Positions 57,183 through 64,000 of a stretch of DNA of 64,000 nucleotides are shown here, piece by piece. This DNA comes from Alishewanella aestuarii B11 (GTDB lineage: Bacteria; Pseudomonadota; Gammaproteobacteria; Enterobacterales; Alteromonadaceae). The DNA lies in assembly GCF_000280055.1 (NCBI RefSeq), contig NZ_ALAB01000024.1, positions 124,001 through 188,000 of the forward strand. The letters run 5' to 3'. A program made the translations under genes and the position numbers. Every line of letters begins with the position of its first letter. Positions within the stretch are counted from its first letter, which is position 1. The notes under the pieces are model-generated. The model made no database searches. It had not been told where the DNA came from and saw only the letters and a program-made list of their open reading frames with translations.

Positions 57183-57195
57183 AGTAAAATTACTA

Positions 57196-58893
57196 TTAAC
57201 TGCTGACGCGGCGGTAATTACGGTACTCCGGTCGCCAGAAATTATCTTCAATTTTTTGTTGCAGCGCATTGTCGTCCAGCTCCAGCGCCAGGCCCTGCTG
57301 CATCGCGACCTTAGCGACAGCAAAGGCAATCCTTTTACTTAACGCAGCGAGCTCAGTAAAAGGCGGTAACAAGCCCCCTGTTCCGGTGTTAGCCAGAGGC
57401 GAATTCGCTGCCAGGGTTTCACTGGCAGCACGCAACATCTCGTCTGAAATCAGTCTGGCGTTTGCGGCTATTACCCCCAAACCGATACCCGGGAAAATAT
57501 AGCTGTTGTTACACTGGGTGATCAGAAATTCACGCCCCTGATAATGAACGGGCTTAAAGGGGCTACCGGTCGCAACAATCACGTCTCCCTCTGTCCACTC
57601 AATCACCTGCTCTGGTGTTGCCTCTACCTGCCGTGACGGATTACTTAATGGAAAAATAATCGGCAAGGCACAGCCCTTTTTCATCGCGCGGATAATCTGC
57701 TCAGTAAATAATCCAGCCTGACCAGATACCCCTATTAACACGGTAGGCTGAGCACAATGCATTACGTCTAACAGGCTTGGATAGTCACCGCTAAAGCTCC
57801 AGCTGGCAATTTGCGCACTGCTTTGCACTAGAGCTTGCTGGAAGTCACGTAAATCCGGCATGGTATCGGTAAGCAGTCCGAAGCGGTCAACCATATACAC
57901 CTGACTACGCGCCTGAGCTTCAGCTAAACCTTCTGCCACCATCTGGCTAATAATCGCCTCGGCGATACCGCAGCCTGCAGAGCCAGCGCCGACGAATACC
58001 ACTTTTTGCTGATGTAATGGCACACCTTTGCTACGGCAAGCCGCAAGCAAGGTCCCTACCGTTACTGCAGCAGTACCCTGAATATCATCATTAAAACAGC
58101 GCACGCTGTCACGATAGCGCTGCAGAATCGGCATCGCATTGGGCTGGGCAAAATCTTCGAACTGAATAATGGCTTCCGGCCAACGCCGTTTTACCGCCTG
58201 AATAAAGAGGTCAATAAACTCATTATATTCCTCCTGCCCAACCCGCGGTTGCCGTAGGCCCATATACATAGGATCGTTAAGTAATTTTTCGTTGTTAGTG
58301 CCCACGTCCAGCATCACGGGTAAGGTATAGGCCGGGCTGATTCCGCCACAAGCGGTATAAAGCGACAACTTACCGATAGAAATGCCCATACCGCCTATGC
58401 CCTGATCACCCAGGCCCAGCACCCGTTCACCATCTGTTACCACTATGACTTTGACTTTGCTTTTCGTTGCATTACGCAGCACGTCATCCAGATTATAGCG
58501 GTCTTCATAGCTAATAAAGAGCCCACGGGCACTGCGATAAATATCGGAGAACTGTTCACAGGCGTCACCGACCGTCGGCGTATAGATAATGGGCAACATT
58601 TCTTCCAAATGTTGCTGCACCAACCGATAAAACAGCGTTTCGTTATTATCCTGAATAGCGCGCAAATAAATATGCTTATTAATCGGATCTTCAAAGCTCC
58701 GATATTGTTGATAACAGCGGCTCACCTGCTCTTCGATGGTTTCATAACGGGGCGGTAGTAAACCTGTCAGGTTAAAGGCGGCACGCTCCTGCGCTGAGAA
58801 AGCACTTCCTTTGTTCAATAGTGGCGTTTCAAGTAAGGCCGAACCTGCATAGCCAGTATACAGTGGTCTTTTCGACAAATTGCTTGTAGACAT
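57196..58893 (-). CDS. maeA: NAD-dependent malic enzyme
   Basis: A 565-residue enzyme, the same length as E. coli MaeA, decarboxylating malate to pyruvate. Motifs are [16 protein letters not shown], the [18 protein letters not shown] segment, [13 protein letters not shown]-like [11 protein letters not shown], and the NAD loop [11 protein letters not shown]. The start at 58893 is preferred over an ATG-less extension to 58929. Confidence 0.96.
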   Translation of the reverse strand: MSTSNLSKRPLYTGYAGSALLETPLLNKGSAFSAQERAAFNLTGLLPPRYETIEEQVSRCYQQYRSFEDPINKHIYLRAIQDNNETLFYRLVQQHLEEMLPIIYTPTVGDACEQFSDIYRSARGLFISYEDRYNLDDVLRNATKSKVKVIVVTDGERVLGLGDQGIGGMGISIGKLSLYTACGGISPAYTLPVMLDVGTNNEKLLNDPMYMGLRQPRVGQEEYNEFIDLFIQAVKRRWPEAIIQFEDFAQPNAMPILQRYRDSVRCFNDDIQGTAAVTVGTLLAACRSKGVPLHQQKVVFVGAGSAGCGIAEAIISQMVAEGLAEAQARSQVYMVDRFGLLTDTMPDLRDFQQALVQSSAQIASWSFSGDYPSLLDVMHCAQPTVLIGVSGQAGLFTEQIIRAMKKGCALPIIFPLSNPSRQVEATPEQVIEWTEGDVIVATGSPFKPVHYQGREFLITQCNNSYIFPGIGLGVIAANARLISDEMLRAASETLAANSPLANTGTGGLLPPFTELAALSKRIAFAVAKVAMQQGLALELDDNALQQKIEDNFWRPEYRNYRRVSS

Positions 58894-58947
58894 GATGTGA
58901 TCCGAATAACCAAAAGAAAGCCGGCACAACCGGCTATAAAGACGACA

Positions 58948-59793
58948 TTAATAGATAGTACTTATCCGGGGGTTAAGAACGGATAATACAAATAACCCTT
59001 CAGTATTGCAGAAGTCGATGGCTTTAAGTAAATCTGCTTGAGTTAACTGCAGTGTTTCTAATAAGAAAGGATCAACCAGCGTTTTGATGCTATACAATTC
59101 AGGATGCTGATTGGCCAGTGCCAATCTCACTGCTAAATAAACAATGAGATCCTCCGGACTTCTTGCCTCGTATTGACTGTTGTGCTGCAATGCAACGGGA
59201 TCTGCAATCGCATCAGGCAGCTGCCAAAGATGCAACAACTCTGCACCACAACTTGCGTAAGTAAAACCTAATTTGCGTTGTTGCAACTGCCAGGGCTTTA
59301 TCTCAGAACTGTATTGCTGACACTCAGTTGCTATCTCAGCATTTTGCTGAGCCACTACCAACTCGCCAATGTTATGTAATAAGCCAGATACATAGGTGCG
59401 ATCGGCGGATTTAAGGCTGATATGGGTAGCAAGGTATTTTGCAATTAAGGCAGCATTGACACTTTGCTCCCAAAAGCGCTCTAAATCGATAGCGGTGCAA
59501 TTTATTTGGCTACAGGCGGAGCTGATACCAATACTCAGGATCAAATTATAAACCTGAGTTTTTCCAAGAACTAGCAGAGCCTTACTGACAGAATCTACCT
59601 GATAGGGTAAACGATAAATTGCTGAATTAGCCAGCTTTAATAACTTTGATGTCAACACCGGGTCTAATAAGATAACTTCAGCAATATCATCCAAACTCGC
59701 CGTATCGGATTCCATCAACTCCCGCACCCGGAAATAACTGTCAGGTAAAGAAAATAGCTCTACTACATTCTGCGCATATTGTAACGCATTCAT
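58948..59793 (-). CDS. HDOD-domain signalling protein
   Basis: A 281-residue protein with an HDOD domain (LMESDTASLDDIAEVILLDPVLTSKLLKLANSAIYRLP) over most of its length; the HD metal-binding residues are largely missing, as is usual for HDOD proteins. These act in unknown ways in signalling and c-di-GMP-linked pathways. The start at 59793 has GGAG about 9 bases upstream. Confidence 0.85.
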   Translation of the reverse strand: MNALQYAQNVVELFSLPDSYFRVRELMESDTASLDDIAEVILLDPVLTSKLLKLANSAIYRLPYQVDSVSKALLVLGKTQVYNLILSIGISSACSQINCTAIDLERFWEQSVNAALIAKYLATHISLKSADRTYVSGLLHNIGELVVAQQNAEIATECQQYSSEIKPWQLQQRKLGFTYASCGAELLHLWQLPDAIADPVALQHNSQYEARSPEDLIVYLAVRLALANQHPELYSIKTLVDPFLLETLQLTQADLLKAIDFCNTEGLFVLSVLNPRISTIY

Positions 59794-59969
59794 CTTAGCT
59801 TCTCCGGTTGTCACAACCTACCGACTGAGTAAAACAGCGCCTGATGTAAAATGACCACGCTGCTACGAACACCTTTTTACTAAGTGTCGCTGTTGTGATG
59901 GATTTTACAAGGTTTTCCGGAAAAATCTTAGTAGTTTTTTCGCCAGCCGCACTGGACAGACCCCGTTAT

Positions 59970-60000
59970 AAAAAACGCAGCCACCAGAGACTGCGTTTTT
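59970..60000 (-). terminator. terminator between the nhaD pseudogene and the HDOD gene
   Basis: AAACGCAG and CTGCGTTT enclose a 10-base loop, with A- and T-runs on the two sides, so it can work in either direction. It probably ends the nhaD transcript on the minus strand. Confidence 0.8.
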
Positions 60001-60026
60001 CGGATCAAGCCAGCGACTGAATAGCG

Positions 60027-60979
60027 TCACCCGTATACGTCAAACAAGCTGGCGTTTAGCCACAGATGTGCGAAAATCGAGGCGATGTAACCCAGCGCAA
60101 TTACCGGAGCCCATTTCAAATGGCCAGCAAAGGTGTACATGCCTCTGGCCTGGCCCATTAATGCCACCCCGGCAGCAGAGCCAACCGACAGCAGGCTTCC
60201 GCCAACGCCTGCGGTAAGTGTAATCAGCAGCCACTGGCCATGTGACATATCTGGCTGCATCGTCAACACCGCAAACATCACCGGAATATTATCAATTACG
60301 GCGGAGATCACCCCTAAGGCAACGTTGGCATTAGTTGGGCCCCATTGGCTATATAGCAGGTCGGACATCACGGCCAGATAGCCCAGAAAGCCCAGGCCGC
60401 CAACACACATCACTACACCATAGAAAAACAGTAAGGTATCCCATTCAGCGCGTTGCACCTTACTGAATACATCAAAGGGCACCACACCACCTAAGCGCCG
60501 TAAACGTTCCATATCCCCCGCCCGCTCTGCCATAGCGCGTTTACGGGCCAGCGAACCTGGTAACGTCATACGCAGGAAATAGCCAAAGAACTGCAAATAG
60601 CCCAGGCCCATCATCATACCCAGTACCGGTGGCAGATGCAGGAAGGTATGACAGGCAACAGCTGTGGCAATAGTAAATCGGCGAACTCGAGCAAGTTATG
60701 TCTGAAAGCATCTTCGGCCACGTTTGGCATGCCATTTTGCACATAGACCCAACCAATCAGGATCCAAATCAGACCTGCTGCAACCAGCACCGGTTTTGAT
60801 TTGCGCATATGCAATTTTTCTTCGCCCATCACCAGCGTATAAGCCAGCACAAAAATGGCGATACAAATAAAACCGATAGTTGAATACGTCAGGGAGAGCT
60901 AACCAGCTGCCGCTGCCAAGGCGGCGGGGCTGGCCAGCAACAGCGCGGCACAGCAGGACAAAACACTTAACGTTCGCAT
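60027..60979 (-). pseudogene. nhaD: nhaD Na+/H+ antiporter pseudogene (amber stop plus internal deletion)
   Basis: Read on the minus strand from the ATG at 60979, the frame encodes a signal-like MRTLSVLSCCAALLLASPAALA, then a TAG at codon 27, most simply a GAG (Glu) changed to TAG. Translation resumed past it gives NhaD sequence (STIGFICIAIFVLAYTLVMG) up to HNLLEFADLLL near 60673. There the frame changes, and a second frame continues as the C-terminal NhaD region (HTFLHLPPVLGMMMGLGYLQ to the stop at 60027). The conserved middle of the transporter is missing: the remaining 953 bp would code for about 317 residues where NhaD proteins have roughly 480-490, so about 450-550 bp are lost. CAATAGT at 60668-60674 sits at the junction and could be the microhomology that mediated the deletion. 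Two independent lesions make function very unlikely, unless they are assembly errors. Confidence 0.85.
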
Positions 60980-61025
60980 GATTAAACCTGTTACTTTTTT
61001 GCACAAATTTAGTTGAGGGTAAGTT

Positions 61026-61070
61026 GCCCGTAGGCTGGGCGGCCGGATGGTAACACATCCGGGCGCTAAG
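61026..61070 (-). promoter_or_regulatory. structured leader of the nhaD pseudogene, candidate cation riboswitch
   Basis: On the minus strand, 47-91 bp before the nhaD ATG, two adjacent hairpins are visible: CCGGATG/CATCCGG (61056-61062 and 61043-61049, loop TGTTAC) and GCCC/GGGC (61037-61040 and 61026-61029). Tandem compact hairpins directly before a Na+/H+ antiporter gene recall the Li+/Na+-responsive nhaA-type riboswitch motifs. I cannot confirm the class from memory of its consensus. Confidence 0.45.
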
Positions 61071-61144
61071 AATGTCAGATGAATGGCAAAAATACCACGA
61101 TAAAATGCAGAATTAGACCAAAGTGGTACAGAGTTGCTTAAAAA

Positions 61145-61172
61145 GAAAACAGGGAGTCAAGGCTCCCTGTTT
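61145..61172 (-). terminator. dps terminator
   Basis: AAACAGGGAG and CTCCCTGTTT (minus strand) enclose a 6-base loop and are followed by TCTTTTT, 31 bp after the dps stop. Confidence 0.88.
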
Positions 61173-61202
61173 TATCTGGATAGGATAACGTTAATATTGT
61201 GC

Positions 61203-61670
61203 TTAAGCGATTAGACTACGCAGCATCCAGGCATTTTTCTCGTGCACAGTCATGCGCTGAGTTAACAGATCCAGGGTTACCTCATCTGAGGCACCATCGG
61301 CGACCGGCACTATAGAGCGAGCCGTTTTGGCAATGGCTTCCTGACCTTTTACCAGATCTTTAATCATCTCTTCTGCGGCTGGAATACCATCCGCTTCTTT
61401 CAGATTGGTCAGCTTGGCGTACTCTTTATAAGAGCCTGGTGCAAATTCGCCCAGCGCACGGATACGCTCGGCGATTTCATCAACGGCCAACGCCAGCTCA
61501 TTGTACTGGGTTTCGAATAGGGTGTGCAGCGTCTGAAACATCGGGCCGGTCACGTTCCAGTGGTAATTATGGGTTTTCAGGTACAACGTATAGGTATCCG
61601 CCAACAATACAGACAAACCGTGGGCAATGGCTTTACGTTGCTCTTCATCAATACCGATATTAATCTTCAT
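61203..61670 (-). CDS. dps: Dps-family ferritin-like DNA/iron-protection protein
   Basis: A 155-residue Dps protein. The ferroxidase residues lie in [39 protein letters not shown] (His-His-Asp-Glu pattern, about residues 33-65). It forms a dodecamer that oxidises and stores iron with peroxide. GGGAG lies 9 bases before the ATG. The promoter region contains ATAG repeats that only partly resemble an OxyR site. Confidence 0.94.
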   Translation of the reverse strand: MKINIGIDEEQRKAIAHGLSVLLADTYTLYLKTHNYHWNVTGPMFQTLHTLFETQYNELALAVDEIAERIRALGEFAPGSYKEYAKLTNLKEADGIPAAEEMIKDLVKGQEAIAKTARSIVPVADGASDEVTLDLLTQRMTVHEKNAWMLRSLIA

Positions 61671-61784
61671 TCGACACTCCCGTTATTTGTTCAGGTATAA
61701 AAAACAATAGCTAAAAAATAGCATAGCTACCTGAATTTCTGAATTAAGTTTTATTTACGTTTATTGATCTGGGGCCTGAAAATA

Positions 61785-61816
61785 AAAAAAACAACCCCTA
61801 AGTCTGGCTTAGGGGT
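61785..61816 (-). terminator. ybiT terminator
   Basis: On the minus strand ACAACCCCTAAG and CTTAGGGGTTGT pair around a 5-base loop, followed by a long T-run. Confidence 0.9.
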
Positions 61817-61847
61817 TGTCTGGTAACAGGAAGTCAGCTAATTGATA

Positions 61848-63446
61848 TTAGGCTTGCAAGGCCAGTTGCCTTGCCAGGTATTCGTCATAGCTACCGACGA
61901 AATCACGCACTTCCTGATCAGTGATTTCAATAATCCGGCTGGCCAGCGAAGACACAAATTCGCGGTCATGGCTGACAAATAGTAAAGTGCCCTTGTAATT
62001 TTCCAATGCCAGGTTCAGGGATTCAATCGATTCCATATCCAGGTGGTTGGTCGGTTCATCCATAATCAGAATATTTGGCCGCTGTAACATCAGCTTACCG
62101 AATAACATCCGGCCCTGCTCACCACCCGATAACACCTTCACGGATTTTTTAATCTCATCCTGAGAGAATAATAAGCGGCCTAAAATGCCACGGATTGCCT
62201 GCTCATCATCAGATGGCTGTTTCCACTGGCTCATCCAGTCAAATAAGGTCATATCTTCAGCAAAATCATGCGCATGATCCTGCGCATAGTAGCCAATATT
62301 CACGTTTTCTGACCATTTTACGGTGCCGCTTTCTGGTGTTAGATCGCCAACCAGGCATTTAAGTAAGGTTGATTTACCAATACCGTTGGTACCGAGGATT
62401 GCCACTTTTTCACCCACCTCAACCGTCAGCTTCAGGTTTTTAAACAGCTTGTGTTCAGTAAAGCCTTTGGTTAGCCCTTCGACTTCTAATGCCAGACGAT
62501 ACAGGCCTTTTTGCTGCTCAAAGCGGATAAAGGGGTTAACCCGGCTGGACGCTTTTACTTCCTCTAGCTTAATCTTATCAATCTGTTTAGCGCGGCTGGT
62601 GGCCTGACGGGCCTTAGAGGCATTGGCTGAGAAACGGCTAACGAAAGTCTGCAACTCAGCGATCTGCGCTTTTTTCTTGGCATTATCGGCCAATAAACGC
62701 TCCCGCGCCTGTGTCGCCGCTGTCATATACTCATCGTAGTTACCCGGGTAAACCCGCAACTCACCAAAGTCCAGATCAGCCATATGGGTACAGACACTGT
62801 TTAAAAAGTGCCGGTCGTGCGAAATAATCACCATGGTCGAGTTACGCTCGGCCAATACGTTTTCCAGCCAGCGAATAGTATTGATGTCCAGGTTGTTGGT
62901 CGGTTCGTCCAGCAACATAATATCCGGATCAGCAAACAGCACCTGCGCCAGCAATACCCGCAGTTTAAAACCCGGCGCCACCGCAGACATTAAGCCATAG
63001 TGTTGTTCAATTGGAATACCTACGCCCAAAAGCAGTTCACCGGCGCGAGATTCGGCGGAATAGCCATCCATCTCACCAAAAGCCACCTCCAGATCGGCGA
63101 CGCGCATACCGTCTTCTTCTGACATCTCCGGATCCGCATAGATCCGATCCCGCTCGGCTTTTACCGCCCACAGTTCAGCGTGGCCCATAATCACGGTATC
63201 AATCACTGAGTACTGTTCAAAGGCGAACTGATCCTGATGCAGTTTGGCCACACGGTAATTCGGCTCAACAAAGACATTACCCGCAGTCGGCTCCATTTCA
63301 CCGCTCAGAATTTTCATAAAGGTTGACTTACCGCAGCCATTGGCGCCAATTAAGCCATAACGATTACCGTCACCAAACTTAATGGAGATATTTTCAAACA
63401 GCGGCTTAGCGCCAAACTGCATGGTTACATTATTGGTAGAAATCAC
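61848..63446 (-). CDS. ybiT: ABC-F ATPase YbiT
   Basis: A 532-residue soluble protein with two ABC ATPase domains and no membrane domain (E. coli YbiT 530). Walker A motifs GANGCGKST (near residue 35) and GTNGIGKST (near 350), signature LSGGEQGRM, and two [18 protein letters not shown] Walker B sites are present. A charged linker lies between them ([23 protein letters not shown]). ABC-F proteins act on the ribosome; YbiT helps relieve stalled translation. Confidence 0.97.
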   Translation of the reverse strand: MISTNNVTMQFGAKPLFENISIKFGDGNRYGLIGANGCGKSTFMKILSGEMEPTAGNVFVEPNYRVAKLHQDQFAFEQYSVIDTVIMGHAELWAVKAERDRIYADPEMSEEDGMRVADLEVAFGEMDGYSAESRAGELLLGVGIPIEQHYGLMSAVAPGFKLRVLLAQVLFADPDIMLLDEPTNNLDINTIRWLENVLAERNSTMVIISHDRHFLNSVCTHMADLDFGELRVYPGNYDEYMTAATQARERLLADNAKKKAQIAELQTFVSRFSANASKARQATSRAKQIDKIKLEEVKASSRVNPFIRFEQQKGLYRLALEVEGLTKGFTEHKLFKNLKLTVEVGEKVAILGTNGIGKSTLLKCLVGDLTPESGTVKWSENVNIGYYAQDHAHDFAEDMTLFDWMSQWKQPSDDEQAIRGILGRLLFSQDEIKKSVKVLSGGEQGRMLFGKLMLQRPNILIMDEPTNHLDMESIESLNLALENYKGTLLFVSHDREFVSSLASRIIEITDQEVRDFVGSYDEYLARQLALQA

Positions 63447-63535
63447 TGCGGGAACCTATTGTTGCTGCCGGAAAAAAGGGGCGTATCATACGCTGTTATG
63501 CGGAAAAACTCAAAGTTAGTGCGCCAGCAAAACAC

Positions 63536-63557
63536 AACGGGCCAGAAAAGGCCCGTT
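63536..63557 (-). terminator. eda terminator
   Basis: AACGGGCC and GGCCCGTT enclose a 6-base loop. The following minus-strand sequence (GTGTTTTGC) has only four T, so termination is moderately supported. Confidence 0.55.
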
Positions 63558-63577
63558 GCTGGTTAAACTGTATTACA

Positions 63578-64000
63578 TTAGAGCGCTTCAGCGACTGCCT
63601 TGGCGGTAAGCTCAGTGATCTTTGCCCAGTCCTTAGCGGCTACCGCGCTGTCAGGTACAATCCAGGAACCGCCAACACAACTGACATTTGGCAGGGCCAG
63701 ATACTCACGAAAGTTCTGCTCGTTAATGCCACCTGTTGGGCAAAACCGGATATCAGCAAAGGGACCATAAATCGATTTTAACGTTTTTACGCCACCGGCG
63801 GCTTCCGCCGGAAAGAATTTAAAATGGGTATAACCCAAACCTGTGCCTTCCATCAGCTCAGAGATACTGGCGATACCGGGGATCAGCGGAATGCTGGCCT
63901 CTTTGCCGGCTTGCAGTAGCTCACGGGTTAAGCCTGGACTAATTGCAAACTTGGCGCCGGCGGCTGCGACTTGTGCCAGTTGCTCTGGGTTAGTCACAGT
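63578..64000 (-). CDS. eda: KDPG/KHG aldolase, 5' end beyond the window
   Basis: The last 141 residues of 2-keto-3-deoxy-6-phosphogluconate aldolase (E. coli Eda 213), the cleavage enzyme of the Entner-Doudoroff pathway. The Schiff-base Lys is in the THFKFFPAE motif, followed by [16 protein letters not shown]. The frame stays open at the right edge; the GTG/ATG seen near 63997 is internal, so about 70 N-terminal residues lie outside. Confidence 0.95.
   Translation of the reverse strand, partial: TVTNPEQLAQVAAAGAKFAISPGLTRELLQAGKEASIPLIPGIASISELMEGTGLGYTHFKFFPAEAAGGVKTLKSIYGPFADIRFCPTGGINEQNFREYLALPNVSCVGGSWIVPDSAVAAKDWAKITELTAKAVAEAL

Noticed and set aside
57175-57195. 6S RNA downstream of zapA
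   Set aside because: Only 21 bp separate zapA from the end of maeA, so there is no room for it.
61700-61735. OxyR operator upstream of dps
   Set aside because: ATAG-type repeats occur, but the CTAT partners and the spacing match only partly, which is not enough to call a site.

Overview
The window is a stretch of gammaproteobacterial chromosome of about 50% G+C. Gene content and order suggest an Alteromonadales/Chromatiaceae relative of Rheinheimera, Alishewanella or Arsukibacterium; this is inferred from protein character and synteny, not from a database search. Supporting traits are the yfaE-nrdB-nrdA-ubiG-gyrA order shared with enterics, the run gyrA-serC-aroA-cmk-rpsA-ihfB-lapA-lapB-pyrF, a TonB-dependent receptor, a YdiJ-type oxidoreductase and a NhaD-type antiporter. 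No tRNA, rRNA, insertion sequence, prophage or CRISPR array was seen.

Layout. 0-5 kb: a TIGR02647-type small protein faces a minus-strand MoxR ATPase/DUF58/TgpA transglutaminase operon, preceded by a CsgD/LuxR-type regulator. 5-12 kb: low-molecular-weight tyrosine phosphatase, class II DAHP synthase, the divergent ppsR/ppsA pair that controls phosphoenolpyruvate synthesis, and a Na+/alanine symporter. 12-19 kb: a GST, an ABC exporter, ribA and ydiJ. 19-24 kb: a TonB receptor divergent from a translationally coupled GNAT/FAD-oxidoreductase pair and a LysE exporter. 24-27 kb: trhO, yceI and a TPR protein. 27-32 kb: yfaE, nrdB, nrdA and ubiG on the minus strand. 32-44 kb: gyrA, serC-aroA, cmk, rpsA, ihfB, lapA-lapB, pyrF and a NhaP2-type antiporter. 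44-53 kb: accessory and envelope genes (HNH protein, a small secreted protein, SGNH hydrolase, DUF938 methyltransferase, GNAT/FemAB-like protein, AI-2E-type permease, PldA, YghU, YebE, secreted endonuclease I). 53-64 kb: a propeller-GGDEF diguanylate cyclase, OsmC, a coiled-coil/ZapA-like pair, maeA, an HDOD protein, a broken nhaD, dps, ybiT and the 3' part of eda.

Functional threads. Central carbon and aromatic precursor supply (ppsA/ppsR, class II DAHP synthase, serC, aroA, maeA, eda) and nucleotide/DNA synthesis (nrdAB, yfaE, cmk, pyrF, gyrA) dominate. Nucleotide-signalling genes (a GGDEF protein with intact active site and I-site, an HDOD protein and a CsgD-like regulator) suggest surface or lifestyle switching. 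The window is mostly housekeeping. The most notable signals are: (1) an nhaD pseudogene with an in-frame amber codon and an internal deletion that still carries a structured, riboswitch-like leader; (2) a tandem 31-bp repeat with two perfect DnaA boxes; (3) paired NrdR-like boxes upstream of nrdA and a strong hairpin terminator between nrdA and nrdB; (4) a secreted endonuclease I fused to an Ada-like Cys domain; (5) a small coiled-coil/ZapA-like pair; (6) inverted repeats at the cmk promoter and in the NhaP2 leader.
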